The translations under genes were made by a program, and so were the position numbers. A DNA stretch of 14,610 bases, taken from contig FR888241.1 in assembly GCA_000431775.1 (NCBI GenBank), positions 23,177 to 37,786 on the forward strand. Reading direction: 5' to 3'. Shown here piece by piece: positions 5,693-14,479 of the stretch (positions are counted from its first letter, which is position 1; every line of letters starts with the position of its first letter). This stretch comes from Clostridium sp. CAG:413. GTDB lineage: Bacteria > Bacillota > Clostridia > Oscillospirales > Acutalibacteraceae. The notes under the pieces were generated by a model. It was given only the letters and a program-made list of their open reading frames with translations, searched no databases and was not told where the DNA came from.

Positions 5693-7067
5693 CGTAATTC
5701 TTCTCCAGAGGCAGGAACAGCGTATGCTCGCCGTCCCATGCGAATTCGACTGTGCCTGTTTCGCCGTGTCGGTTTTTGACCACGAGCACCTGCACCTTAT
5801 TCACGCCATCCTGATCCTCGGGGATGTCGGCGGGCTCGTCATTCTCACCCTTATAGTAATCGGGGCGGTAGAGCATCATAACGATGTCAGCGTCCTGCTC
5901 GATAGAGCCGGATTCACGCAGGTCGGCAAGCTGAGGCTTATGGGACTTGCCCCTGGCCTCGGTGCCTCTCGAGAGCTGGGCGCAGCAGACAACGGGGATG
6001 CTCAGATCCTTTGCCATCATCTTGAGGTTACGGGTTATCTCGCTGACCTCATTGACCCTGTTCTCCGCCCTCGTGCTGCCTTTGATAAGGCCGAGGTAGT
6101 CGATTATAACGCATTCAACGCCGCCGAGCCGCCTTATCTTAGCCTTCATCTCGGGCACGGTGATGCTCGAGGTGTCGTCAAAATAAAGCTCGCAGTCATT
6201 GAGTGCGCAGGTCGCCGTGCCGAGCCTTATCCACTCGTCCTTGGAGATATTGCCGTTCCTCATCTTCATGCTGGAGACCCTCGCTTCGGTGCCGAGCACT
6301 CTCATCGCAAGCTGCTCCTTGGTCATCTCGAGCGAGAAGAAAAGCACCTTGCGCCTGCCTATAGCGGCGACATTCCTTGCGATGTTCAGCGCAAAGGAGG
6401 TCTTGCCCATTGCCGGTCTTGCGCCGACGATTATCAGGTCGGAGCGGTTGAGACCGGTGAGCACCTTATCAAGATCGCTGAAGCCGGTGGTGTAGCCCTT
6501 GTAAAGCTCCTTATCCTCGCCGGTTATCTTCTTGAGCGTATCGTATACATTATTTACTATAATATCCTTGAGCTTTGAGGGGGCGTTTGTGGTCTTGCCC
6601 TGGCGGATATTGTATATCTTCTGCTCCGCATTGTCGAGCAGGGCGTCCGCCGTCTCCTCCTGAGCCACGGCGCTCTCGATAGTCTCGCTCGATATCTTGA
6701 TAAGAGTCCTGATATAGAACTTCTCACGGACTATCTTGGCGTACATCTCGACATTCGCCGTGGAGGGCACCATCTGAGCCAGCTCAAAGAGATAATTCTT
6801 GCCCGCGGCGCTGTCGTATATCCCCTGCTGCACGAGCTGATCGAGCACGACGAGCGGGTCGATCTTGGTGCCCATGCCGTCGAGCATGAGCATCGCGGCA
6901 AAAATAGCGTTATGCTGCGGCAGATAGAACGACTCGGGGCTTATGTAGACAGCCGCCTGCGACAGGCAGGACGGATCAACGAGCACGCTGCCGAGCACCG
7001 CCTGCTCAGCCTCAAGGCTGAAAGGCATCGTTATGTTTTCAAGCGAAAGCAAGCTGTTATCTTCCAT
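5682..7067 (-). CDS. dnaB: Replicative DNA helicase DnaB
   Basis: 461 aa, standard length. It is the hexameric helicase that unwinds DNA at the replication fork and contacts primase through its N domain. The N-terminal DnaB domain (about 15-115) starts PFSLEAEQAVLGSVL. The RecA-like C domain has Walker A GARPAMGKTS (215-224), FFSLEM, RVSSMKMRNGNIS, Walker B CVIIDYLGLI, CCAQLSRGTEAR and LRESGSIEQDADIVMMLYRP. No intein is present. GGAG stands 8 nt before the ATG. It lies 18 bp after rplI, the usual rplI-dnaB pairing. Confidence 0.97.
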   Translation of the reverse strand: MEDNSLLSLENITMPFSLEAEQAVLGSVLVDPSCLSQAAVYISPESFYLPQHNAIFAAMLMLDGMGTKIDPLVVLDQLVQQGIYDSAAGKNYLFELAQMVPSTANVEMYAKIVREKFYIRTLIKISSETIESAVAQEETADALLDNAEQKIYNIRQGKTTNAPSKLKDIIVNNVYDTLKKITGEDKELYKGYTTGFSDLDKVLTGLNRSDLIIVGARPAMGKTSFALNIARNVAAIGRRKVLFFSLEMTKEQLAMRVLGTEARVSSMKMRNGNISKDEWIRLGTATCALNDCELYFDDTSSITVPEMKAKIRRLGGVECVIIDYLGLIKGSTRAENRVNEVSEITRNLKMMAKDLSIPVVCCAQLSRGTEARGKSHKPQLADLRESGSIEQDADIVMMLYRPDYYKGENDEPADIPEDQDGVNKVQVLVVKNRHGETGTVEFAWDGEHTLFLPLEKNYDDR

Positions 7068-7085
7068 TTGGTTTCTCCGTCTGAA

Positions 7086-7526
7086 TTATTCCCCTACCAT
7101 GACGAACATCGCCGCCGATATGCCGTTATAGAGTTTGACCTCTACGGGGTAGGTGCCGAAGGCCTTGATATCCTCAACAACGACCTTGCGCTTGTCAAGC
7201 TCTATCGAGAACTGCTGCGCTATCGCAGCCGCAACATCCTTGGGAGTTACCGAGCCGAAGAGCTTGCCGTTTGCGCCCGCCTTGGCGGTGAGTCTGACGG
7301 TCTTGCCCTCGAGCTTCTCGGCGGAGGCCTTGGCAGCCGCTATCTCCATATCAATACGATGCTTCTCAGCGGCCTCTCTGTTTTTAAGCTCGCTCATAGC
7401 CTGTGAATTTGCCTCCATTGCGAGCTTCCTCGGGAAGAGGAAATTCCTTGCGTAGCCGTCAGAAGTATTGACCAGCTCGCCCTTCTTGCCTAAGCCTTTA
7501 ACATCCTGTAAAAGCACGACCTTCAT
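7086..7526 (-). CDS. rplI: 50S ribosomal protein bL9
   Basis: 146 aa. It binds 23S rRNA at the base of the L1 stalk and has two domains joined by a long helix. The N-terminal signature [20 protein letters not shown] and RKLA fall at about 13-36. A charged connecting helix (about 41-75) and the C-terminal domain with [15 protein letters not shown] follow. The start at 7526 has AAGGAG about 9 nt upstream and gives the family N terminus [10 protein letters not shown] longer reading to 7766 would run into gdpP out of frame and is not real. It lies 13 bp after gdpP, so the two are co-transcribed. Confidence 0.97.
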   Translation of the reverse strand: MKVVLLQDVKGLGKKGELVNTSDGYARNFLFPRKLAMEANSQAMSELKNREAAEKHRIDMEIAAAKASAEKLEGKTVRLTAKAGANGKLFGSVTPKDVAAAIAQQFSIELDKRKVVVEDIKAFGTYPVEVKLYNGISAAMFVMVGE

Positions 7527-7539
7527 ATTATCATTCTCC

Positions 7540-9519
7540 TTACTTTGAGTTTTTTGCCTTGTAATCCTCGATCGCCGCTCTAAGCGCCGACCTTGCGTCC
7601 TGCATCTCGAAGTCCTTGAGCCGGCAGGCCGCCATCGTCTGATGACCGCCGCCGCCGAGAGCCTCCATGATAAGCTGGACGTTGATATCGCCGAAGCTGC
7701 GGGCGGAGATATTGACCGCACCGTCGCTCTTGAACATAACAAACGAGGCCTTGACCCCGCTGACATTCAGCAGCTCATCCGCCGCCTGCGCCGCTATCAC
7801 CCTCACGTCGGGGGAGTCGAAGTCTATCGCCGATATGGCGCAGCCGTCGAAGCTCTCCGCCGATGAAACGGCTCTGTTGCGAAGCCTACTGACATCCATT
7901 GAATTTGAGAAAAGGCGCTTGACGCTGACGAGATCCGCGCCCTTGCCCTTGAGATAAGCGGCGGCCTCAAAGGTACGCACGCCCGCACGGATAACGAAGC
8001 ACTTGGTGTCGAGCATTATGCCAGCCAACAGAGCCTCCGCCACCGGCCTCGGGATATTGATATCGGGCACGATATACTCGAGCATATCGGCTACCATTTC
8101 GCTCGCCGAGGACGCGCCGGGGTCATGGTGGAATATCTCGGCGCTGCCGTCATCCGGCTCGGTCAGGCGGTGGTGGTCGATAATGACCCGCCGCTTTGCC
8201 TGATTATACAGCTCCGGGAATTCGATAAAGCTGCGTATATGGGTATCAACGACGATGAGCAGGCTCTTTTTGCCGAGCAGCTCCGCAGCCCTGTCGCCGC
8301 CGATGAAGAGATCCGAGAATCCCTCGCTGCCGAGCTTCTCAATGAGCGGCTCCGCAAGGGTCTTTTTTGTATCCGTCGCCACATAGGCAGGCACATCCAT
8401 GCTGCGTGCGGCGTAGGCAAGCCCGACGGCTGCGCCCACGGCGTCGAAATCGGTGTAGGAGTGGCCGACTATCACCACATTCTCCGAGCCTCTGATAAGC
8501 TCGGCAAGCGACGAGCCGATGATACGGCTGCTGACTCGGTTCGGGCGCTCCTGCGCCTCCTCCTTGCCGCCTATATAGACATAACTGTTTTTCTCTTTTT
8601 CGCTGTAGATAGCTATCTGGTCGCCGCCGCGGCTGAGCGCCATTCGCAGCGCCTTGCGGGCGAGCTTGTCGGCGGTGATGATATCCTCACCCGTCGCAAC
8701 GCCCATCGAGAGCGTGACATTCGCCCTGCGGCCTTTGTATTCAAAATTCCGCACGCTGTCATGCACGGAGAATCTATCCTGCGTCATGCGCTCCACATTG
8801 CGCCTCTCCGTTACTATCATATAGCGGTCGTCGTTGATGCGGTTTATCGTGCTGCCGTAGGAATCGCTCCACTCGTCGAGCATTGCTTCGATGCTGCTTC
8901 GCATCTCGGCACGCTCACTGTCGCGGAAATCGGTCCTCGAATCGCCGAGGTTATCGGTCTTTATCAGTATCACATACGGGCGTGACATATGATATTCCAG
9001 CTCCGTCTGCTTTAACTCGGTATAGTCGAGATAATAGAGGATGCAGCATTTCTCGCCGCCGCTCTCATAGCTGAGGGTATAGACGGAGTAATACCGCCCG
9101 CCGACGAACACGCCGGTCTTCTCCTCGCTGAGGAGCGCCTGAAGCCCCACTCCGTTTGAGAATTCGTCGATGTGAGAGGTCTCTGTCAGTTCGCCGCCCG
9201 CTATATCTCTGATGAAGCTCTCGCCCGCCCACTTTATGTAGCCGTCGCCATCGCACACCGCAACGGGGAACGGCAGGGAGGCAAGCACCTCGGTATCGGT
9301 ATAGTCAAGACTTTTGGCCGCCTGAAGAAGGAATTTCTTATATCTGCTCTTGGCGGAGAGCACTCTGAAGCACATAAGCGCAACTATAGCAAGCACGGCT
9401 ATACACTCCGCAAGCGCCAGCTTCGGCTCGATGAAAAATGTGACGACGGTGAACGCCGCTGCACAGACCGCCGCAAGGCTGATCAGCAGGCTGTCGTACC
9501 AAAAACCTTTGAATCTCAT
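7540..9519 (-). CDS. gdpP: Cyclic-di-AMP phosphodiesterase GdpP (DHH family)
   Basis: 659 aa membrane enzyme that hydrolyses c-di-AMP to pApA, lowering the messenger that controls potassium/osmolyte transport and wall stress. Two TM helices (about 10-30 and 37-55) are followed by a PAS-like domain (about 75-175). A degenerate GGDEF domain follows, where the motif reads NDDRY near 229-233, as expected for a non-cyclase. The DHH catalytic domain has GHSYTDFD (352-359), VDTH (424-427), DHH (448-450) and MLDT (502-505), and the DHHA1 domain has GGGGHQ (622-627). All metal ligands appear intact. The ATG at 9519 directly abuts the rnj TAA, with GGAGGT (9529-9524) inside the end of rnj. The order gdpP-rplI-dnaB is typical of Firmicutes. 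Confidence 0.96.
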   Translation of the reverse strand: MRFKGFWYDSLLISLAAVCAAAFTVVTFFIEPKLALAECIAVLAIVALMCFRVLSAKSRYKKFLLQAAKSLDYTDTEVLASLPFPVAVCDGDGYIKWAGESFIRDIAGGELTETSHIDEFSNGVGLQALLSEEKTGVFVGGRYYSVYTLSYESGGEKCCILYYLDYTELKQTELEYHMSRPYVILIKTDNLGDSRTDFRDSERAEMRSSIEAMLDEWSDSYGSTINRINDDRYMIVTERRNVERMTQDRFSVHDSVRNFEYKGRRANVTLSMGVATGEDIITADKLARKALRMALSRGGDQIAIYSEKEKNSYVYIGGKEEAQERPNRVSSRIIGSSLAELIRGSENVVIVGHSYTDFDAVGAAVGLAYAARSMDVPAYVATDTKKTLAEPLIEKLGSEGFSDLFIGGDRAAELLGKKSLLIVVDTHIRSFIEFPELYNQAKRRVIIDHHRLTEPDDGSAEIFHHDPGASSASEMVADMLEYIVPDINIPRPVAEALLAGIMLDTKCFVIRAGVRTFEAAAYLKGKGADLVSVKRLFSNSMDVSRLRNRAVSSAESFDGCAISAIDFDSPDVRVIAAQAADELLNVSGVKASFVMFKSDGAVNISARSFGDINVQLIMEALGGGGHQTMAACRLKDFEMQDARSALRAAIEDYKAKNSK

Positions 9520-11367
9520 TTATACCTCCATAATAATCGGCAGCACCATGGGGCTCCTCTTGGTCTGCTCATAGACAAAGTGAGAAACAGCGTCCCTCAG
9601 CTTGCCTTTTATGGTGCCTATATCGTTTATATTGGCATAATAGCAATTTTCAAGTGATTTCTCGGCAACTTTCCTTGCCTTGTCAATAAGCTCCTCGGCC
9701 TCCTTGACATAGACGAAGCCGCGGGAAACGACCTCGGGACCCGCGATAAGCTGACCCGTTTCATAATCTATCGAAGCGGTGACGACGATGATGCCGTCCT
9801 GGCCGAGATGCTTCCTGTCGCGCAGCACCACGCTGCCGACGTCGCCGACTCCGTAGCCGTCGACAAACACCTTGCCCGCAGGCACGGGGTTGCCCGCTTT
9901 GATAGAGGAATTCGTTATCTCGGCGGTGTAACCGTTATCGGCGATAAAGATATTCTCCTTGCCGATGCCCATTGCCTCGGCCAGCATTGCGTGCTTATGC
10001 AGATGCTTCTGCTCACCGTGGACGGGGATGAAGAATTTGGGCTTCACCAGACCCATTATAAGTTTAAGCTCCTCCTGGCAGGCGTGACCGGAAACGTGAA
10101 CGTCATACATCTTCTCATATATGACCTGAGCGCCGAGCTTCATAAGCTCGTTGACGACGTTGCCGACGGTCTTTTCGTTGCCGGGGATGGGATTTGCGGA
10201 TATAATGACATAATCATTGGGGCAGATCTCGACCTTGCGGTGGTCGGAAAATGCCATCCTCGTCAGAGCGGACATCGGCTCGCCCTGGCTGCCCGTGGTG
10301 ATGATAACGAGCTTCTCCGCAGGGTATCTGTTGATAAGCTCGCCGCTTATCAGCACGTTATCGGGGATATCGAGATAACCGAGCTGGGCGCTGATATTGA
10401 CCACGTTCTCAAGGCTTCTGCCCATTATGGCGACCTTCCTGCCCAGAGAATTGGCAACATTGATTATCTGCTGCACTCGGTGAATATTGGAGGCGAAGGT
10501 CGCAACGATTATGCGGCTCCTGCCCGCCCTCCTGAACAGCACCTCAAAGGATTCGCCGACCTTGCGCTCGCTCTCGGTATAACCGGGTCTCTCCGCATTG
10601 GTCGAGTCAGACAGCAGGCAAAGGACGCCCTCGCTGCCGAGCTCCGCAAACCTCGCAAGGTCTATCATACCGCCGTCGATGGGGGTGCTGTCTATCTTGA
10701 AGTCACCCGTTTGAACCACCGTGCCGCAGTCGCACTTGATGGCGAGGGCTATGGCGTCGGGTATCGAGTGATTGACATGTATCATCTCAATGGTGAACGC
10801 GCCGAGCTTTATCACGTCGCCGGGGGCGACCTCATGGAGCTTCGCGCTGCTGAGCAGCCCGTGCTCCTTGAGCTTGCCTTGGATGAGGCCGATGGTGAGC
10901 TTTGTGCCGTAAACGGGGATATTGACCGTCTTGAGCAGGTAAGCAAGGCCGCCGATATGATCCTCGTGGCCGTGGGTGATAACAATGCCCTTTATCTTAT
11001 CTGCGTTGCGCTCGACATAGGTAAAATCGGGTATGACCAGGTCGACGCCGGGCATATCGGAGTCGGGGAACGCCAAACCGCAGTCGACAAGGAACATATC
11101 GTCCTTGTATTCATAGAGGGTCATATTCTTGCCGACCTCGTTGAGGCCGCCGAGGAACGATATCTTTATCGGCAGCTCTCTCTCGCCCTTGCTGCGCTTC
11201 TTTGCCGAGCCGTTTCTCGGCTTTGAGCGGCTCTTTGACGCAGTCTGCGCCGCCTGAGCGGGCTTACGGCTCTTTGAAGCCACCTTTTGCTGCGTTTTTG
11301 AGGTCTTTTGAGTTTTTTGTGTATTCTGCACTTTTTCTTTTGTTGCAGATGAATTCTTTTTTTGCAT
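9520..11367 (-). CDS. rnj: Ribonuclease J (metallo-beta-lactamase/beta-CASP)
   Basis: 615 aa. RNase J is a 5'-to-3' exonuclease and endonuclease that matures and degrades RNA in Firmicutes. A low-complexity basic N-terminal extension of about 65 residues, rich in Lys, Ser, Gln and Thr, precedes the conserved core and is longer than in classic RNase J1. The core begins ISFLGGLNEVGKNM (69-82). The zinc motif is HGHEDH (132-137), followed by HVNHSIPDA, TGDFKID, LLSDSTNAERPG, the beta-CASP region and GHACQEE...PVHGEQKHL. Only one rnj is seen here, so J1 and J2 cannot be separated. The ATG at 11367 has AGGAG about 6 nt upstream. It has its own promoter (11482-11510) and a leader of about 110 nt with a GC hairpin. 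Confidence 0.95.
   Translation of the reverse strand: MQKKNSSATKEKVQNTQKTQKTSKTQQKVASKSRKPAQAAQTASKSRSKPRNGSAKKRSKGERELPIKISFLGGLNEVGKNMTLYEYKDDMFLVDCGLAFPDSDMPGVDLVIPDFTYVERNADKIKGIVITHGHEDHIGGLAYLLKTVNIPVYGTKLTIGLIQGKLKEHGLLSSAKLHEVAPGDVIKLGAFTIEMIHVNHSIPDAIALAIKCDCGTVVQTGDFKIDSTPIDGGMIDLARFAELGSEGVLCLLSDSTNAERPGYTESERKVGESFEVLFRRAGRSRIIVATFASNIHRVQQIINVANSLGRKVAIMGRSLENVVNISAQLGYLDIPDNVLISGELINRYPAEKLVIITTGSQGEPMSALTRMAFSDHRKVEICPNDYVIISANPIPGNEKTVGNVVNELMKLGAQVIYEKMYDVHVSGHACQEELKLIMGLVKPKFFIPVHGEQKHLHKHAMLAEAMGIGKENIFIADNGYTAEITNSSIKAGNPVPAGKVFVDGYGVGDVGSVVLRDRKHLGQDGIIVVTASIDYETGQLIAGPEVVSRGFVYVKEAEELIDKARKVAEKSLENCYYANINDIGTIKGKLRDAVSHFVYEQTKRSPMVLPIIMEV
9524..9529 (-). promoter_or_regulatory. 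gdpP ribosome binding site embedded in the rnj stop region
   Basis: GGAGGT is read as the last sense codons of rnj and lies only 4 nt before the gdpP ATG. The TAA and ATG are adjacent, favouring coupled translation. Confidence 0.8.
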
Positions 11368-11427
11368 GAGTTCTCCTGTTCTTTATAAATTTGAATGTAT
11401 GAATGGTTGAATGTATCTTTTATGTTC

Positions 11428-11452
11428 AGCGGCTGCAAGCCCCGCAGCCGCT
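11428..11452 (-). other. GC hairpin in the rnj 5' leader
   Basis: AGCGGCTGC (11452-11444 on the minus strand) pairs perfectly with GCAGCCGCT (11436-11428) around a 7-nt loop. Neither strand has a T-run after it, so it is not a clean terminator. It lies about 20-25 nt after the predicted rnj transcription start and could stabilise or regulate the leader. Confidence 0.6.
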
Positions 11453-11481
11453 CGGTTATCCCTACTCGTATCCCACATTAT

Positions 11482-11510
11482 ATAATACAGTTTTAAAGGC
11501 TTAATGTCAA
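11482..11510 (-). promoter_or_regulatory. Promoter of rnj
   Basis: TTGACA (11510-11505), a 17-bp spacer and TATTAT (11487-11482), with a second overlapping TATAAT just downstream. It gives a start near 11475 and an untranslated leader of about 108 nt. It lies in the 195-bp gap after the nucleotidyltransferase gene, in which no strong terminator for that gene was found. Confidence 0.8.
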
Positions 11511-11562
11511 GGTTAACTATTAATATAATATATCAATTTACAGTTTGTTCTTCTGTGCTTTT

Positions 11563-13875
11563 TCACTCGGCGGCAGATCGGGACGAAAGCAATTCTTCGA
11601 TATCGGCGCAAAGCTCGGCTGCCGTCTCCGCCGAATCCGCCTCGGCGAGTATCCTGACCCCGCCGCCGCTGCGCTCGGGGGTGATGAGCAGCTTGCCGCC
11701 GCTGCGGGTGAGCCTTATGCCCTCAAAATTATTGCTCCTGCCGCTCTCGTCACCGCCGAGGATGCCCGCAAGCTCGGCGGGGGAGAAGCCTATATGCACC
11801 CGTTTCCTGACTATGGCTTTCTCAGGCAGACCGTCAAGCAGTCGGTCGAAGGAGCATTCCTTTTCTTTCATCAGTGAAAGAATTTTGACCGCGAGGAAAA
11901 GCCCGTCGCGCACGAATATCTGCTTCGCCGCAAGCCGCCTGGCAGCGGAGTCGGAATTATCGGCGGGCGTGCCGAGGTAGCGGTATATCTTGCGCCCGTA
12001 TTCGGCGGCAAGCGAGTCGAGGAACATCGGCGCGTCATAAGCAACGGCGATATCACGCCCATTTTCAAGCTCCCCGAGGCAGCAGACGGCAAGCAGTTTA
12101 TCGTAGCCCGTCTCCCCCGCTGCGGGCGAATACGCCGAGAGCTTTGCGCCCGAGACTCCGCAGCGCAGCACGATATCACCGCCCTGCTCGGCGCCGAGCT
12201 TCGCAAGCACGTCATTCATAATTGAGCTTATCGCCGAATTCTCGCACTCAAAGGTCACCCCAACGCCGTCAAGGCCGTAGGGCGCCTGCTTGATAAGCTC
12301 CTGCTTGTAGAGCAGTTTTACGCCCGTCATATCGGCGGCCTCGTGCATATCCTTTTCGCCGATCTCTCGGAATTCGTCCCTCGCGAGCGCCGATTCGATG
12401 CTGCGTTCAAACGAGCGGGTTATCGAAAGCCCGCCCTCGCCGCAGACGGTTATCTCTCTGTTCTCGCCGCCGGTGATGAAAAGCCCCGCGCCAAGCCCGC
12501 AGAAATTTACAAGGAAATCGAGCTGAGCTTCAAAGCATTCACCGAAATCCCACACCGCGGCGCCCGAACCGAGCAGACCCGCGATCACTGCGCCGTTCAT
12601 CGCCGCCCCCGTCTTTGTGCCGTCGTGGGCAACGCCGGTGCGCCTGCCGTTATGAGTGCCGCCGACGGCCGCACCGAGCCGCACGCAGGTAAGGGCGTTC
12701 AGCCTCGCACCGCTTGAGCCGTCAAGCCCCCGCTCGCCGAGTTTATTGCCCCTCACGCTGCCGTATTTGACATTTGAGCTGACCGTTGCCCCGCCGCCGA
12801 CTATTTTACCCGGCCAGATGAGCACGTTTTGGCGCACGCAGGCGTCCTCGCCTATCACGCTGCCCGATCCCGCGACGCTGTTCTCAAACATCGCCGCTCC
12901 CCTCTTGAGCGCCGCCCCGGAGCAGATGAGCGCGCCCGTCACGGAGGAATCCGCCGCAAGCCAGCAGTTCTCGAGCACGGTAGAATATCTTATCTTTGAA
13001 TTCGCCCCTATCGTGCAGTCCTTATCCACCACGGCATACGGGCCTATCACCGCGCCGTCGCCTATCTCGGTGTTACTGCCGATATATACGGGCGGTATCA
13101 GCGAATAATCGCCCTCTGGCAAGCCCTCCTCGGCATAAACTCCGTCAGCCGACTGGCTTATCGGCATACGCATACTGCCGCCGAATATATCCCGCTGACA
13201 TTTCATATATGATTCTATGCTGCCCACGTCGCACCAATAATCCGCCGTGTGATAGCAGTATATCGGCATATCCCTCTCGAGCATGAGCGGGAAGAGATTC
13301 TTGGCGAAATCATACGGCCTGCCCCTCGGTATCAGGTCAAGGCAGGACGGGTCTATGACATACACGCCCGTATTCGCAAGGCTGCTGACCGCCTGCTGCC
13401 ACGACGGCTTCTCAATGAAGCCGAGCACCCTGCCGCTTTTATCGGTCTTTATGAGCCCGTATTCCCTCGGATCCTCCGCCTCAGTGGCGGCTATCGTTAT
13501 CTTAGCCTCGCTCGCCTTGTGATACTCGACTATCTTGCCGATATCGAAGTCGCACAGGGCGTCCGCGCTGATGACGATGAACGGCTCGTCAAAGCCGAGG
13601 GCGGCGTTCCTGACCCCTCCCGCCGTGCCGAGCGGCTCATCCTCCCGCACAAATCTCAGGCGCAGATTCTTGTAGCCGTCACGGTAGGCGTCCTCGATGA
13701 CATGGGGCAGGTAGCCGAGCGTGACCGCGGCCTCGTCAACGCCGTGACAGCGCAGCAGCTCAAAGACATACTCTATCATCGGGCGGCCGAATATCCGCGC
13801 CATCGGCTTCGGTATGGTGCAGGTGAGCGGGCGCAGGCGGCTGCCCTCACCGCCCGCCATGATAACTGCTTTCAT
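11563..13875 (-). CDS. Sugar-phosphate nucleotidyltransferase fused to a degenerate phosphomannomutase-like domain
   Basis: 770 aa. The N-terminal nucleotidyltransferase (about 1-230) has the signature MAGGEGSRLRPLT (6-18), IPKPM (21-25), GTAGGVRNA (83-91), FIEKP (153-157) and DYWCDVGSIESY (212-223). This is the GDP-mannose/dTDP-glucose pyrophosphorylase fold. A left-handed beta-helix follows (about 255-375; IGSNTEIGDGAVIGPY and similar hexapeptides), then a phosphohexomutase-like region (about 385-765). That last region keeps the NGRRTGVAHDGTKTG-type start but lacks the catalytic serine loop TASHNP (FITGGEN at 466-472 instead) and a recognisable DGDGDR metal loop, so mutase activity is doubtful. 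The nearest described type is the mannose-1-phosphate guanylyltransferase/phosphomannomutase fusion of Firmicutes and cyanobacteria. The substrate cannot be read from sequence. AAAGGGA precedes the ATG at 13875. Confidence 0.85.
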   Translation of the reverse strand: MKAVIMAGGEGSRLRPLTCTIPKPMARIFGRPMIEYVFELLRCHGVDEAAVTLGYLPHVIEDAYRDGYKNLRLRFVREDEPLGTAGGVRNAALGFDEPFIVISADALCDFDIGKIVEYHKASEAKITIAATEAEDPREYGLIKTDKSGRVLGFIEKPSWQQAVSSLANTGVYVIDPSCLDLIPRGRPYDFAKNLFPLMLERDMPIYCYHTADYWCDVGSIESYMKCQRDIFGGSMRMPISQSADGVYAEEGLPEGDYSLIPPVYIGSNTEIGDGAVIGPYAVVDKDCTIGANSKIRYSTVLENCWLAADSSVTGALICSGAALKRGAAMFENSVAGSGSVIGEDACVRQNVLIWPGKIVGGGATVSSNVKYGSVRGNKLGERGLDGSSGARLNALTCVRLGAAVGGTHNGRRTGVAHDGTKTGAAMNGAVIAGLLGSGAAVWDFGECFEAQLDFLVNFCGLGAGLFITGGENREITVCGEGGLSITRSFERSIESALARDEFREIGEKDMHEAADMTGVKLLYKQELIKQAPYGLDGVGVTFECENSAISSIMNDVLAKLGAEQGGDIVLRCGVSGAKLSAYSPAAGETGYDKLLAVCCLGELENGRDIAVAYDAPMFLDSLAAEYGRKIYRYLGTPADNSDSAARRLAAKQIFVRDGLFLAVKILSLMKEKECSFDRLLDGLPEKAIVRKRVHIGFSPAELAGILGGDESGRSNNFEGIRLTRSGGKLLITPERSGGGVRILAEADSAETAAELCADIEELLSSRSAAE

Positions 13876-14007
13876 AGACTCATTCCCTTTCCGTTGGTTA
13901 TCAGAAATATTATGAGCAAATTTCGGATAGAATAACCAAAATTTCTCTTGTTAAAATGAAAGAAAAATGGTATAATTAGTTGTAATTATGCGGATTGGAG
14001 AAGCATT
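13876..14007. other. Divergent intergenic region between the nucleotidyltransferase gene and rnhA
   Basis: 132 bp, AT-rich, with transcription leaving in both directions. On the minus strand only a weak candidate is seen: CATAAT at 13914-13909 with TTGGTT at 13939-13934 (19-bp spacer). The plus-strand promoter is listed separately. No gene lies here. Confidence 0.5.
13948..13976 (+). promoter_or_regulatory. Promoter of rnhA
   Basis: TTGTTA (13948-13953), a 17-bp spacer and TATAAT (13971-13976), giving a start near 13983 and a leader of about 25 nt. GGAG (13997-14000) is the ribosome site, 7 nt before the ATG. Confidence 0.8.
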
Positions 14008-14460
14008 ATGCCCGAGCTGAAAAAAGTCGACATTTTCACCGACGGAGCCTGCTCCGGCAACCCCGGCCCGGGCGGCTGGGGCTCGATACTGCGCTACGGC
14101 TCTCACGAGCTGGAGCTGAGCGGCGGCGAAAAGGAAACCACTAACAACCGCATGGAGCTGACCGCTGTCATCGAGGCGCTCAAAAGGCTCAAAATGAAGT
14201 GCGACATCACGATCTACACCGATTCAAAATACGTTGCCGAGCCCTTCCTCCAGGGCTGGATATGGGGCTGGATAAAAAACGGCTGGAAAAAAGCCGACAA
14301 AAAGCCCGTGCTTAACCCCGACCTGTGGCAGACCCTTGTTGCGGAGATAAGAAAGCATGAATATCATATAGTTTGGGTCAAGGGTCACGCCGGCCACCCG
14401 GAAAATGAGCGATGCGACAAACTGGCGACCGCCAAGGCAATCGAATTTGCAAATAGATAA
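14008..14460 (+). CDS. rnhA: Ribonuclease HI
   Basis: 150 aa, the full length of bacterial RNase HI. It cuts the RNA strand of RNA-DNA hybrids (R-loops, Okazaki primers). All four carboxylates are present: D12 ([16 protein letters not shown]), E50 (TTNNRMEL), D72 (YTDSKYV) and D137, with the flexible-loop His in [13 protein letters not shown]. The basic handle [19 protein letters not shown] is present, so it is the E. coli-type enzyme. It has its own promoter and runs opposite to the upstream cluster. The next gene starts 19 bp later with no terminator between. Confidence 0.97.
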   Translation: MPELKKVDIFTDGACSGNPGPGGWGSILRYGSHELELSGGEKETTNNRMELTAVIEALKRLKMKCDITIYTDSKYVAEPFLQGWIWGWIKNGWKKADKKPVLNPDLWQTLVAEIRKHEYHIVWVKGHAGHPENERCDKLATAKAIEFANR

Positions 14461-14479
14461 AAACAGGAGGCTCAACCTG

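Noticed and set aside
5724..6578. 284-codon plus-strand ORF opposite dnaB, and a similar one at 8125-8985 opposite gdpP
   Set aside because: Both are antisense shadows of conserved genes with no ribosome site or domain.
7527..7766. N-terminal extension of rplI
   Set aside because: It overlaps the intact gdpP frame; the extra residues are Arg/Ser-rich shadow sequence and L9 begins MKVVLLQDV.
9808..11226. 472-codon plus-strand ORF opposite rnj
   Set aside because: It is antisense to a well-conserved gene, has no recognisable domain and follows from the skewed codon use of rnj.
11428..11452. GC hairpin as the terminator of the nucleotidyltransferase gene
   Set aside because: It lacks a U-tract on either strand and lies downstream of the rnj promoter, so it belongs to the rnj leader.
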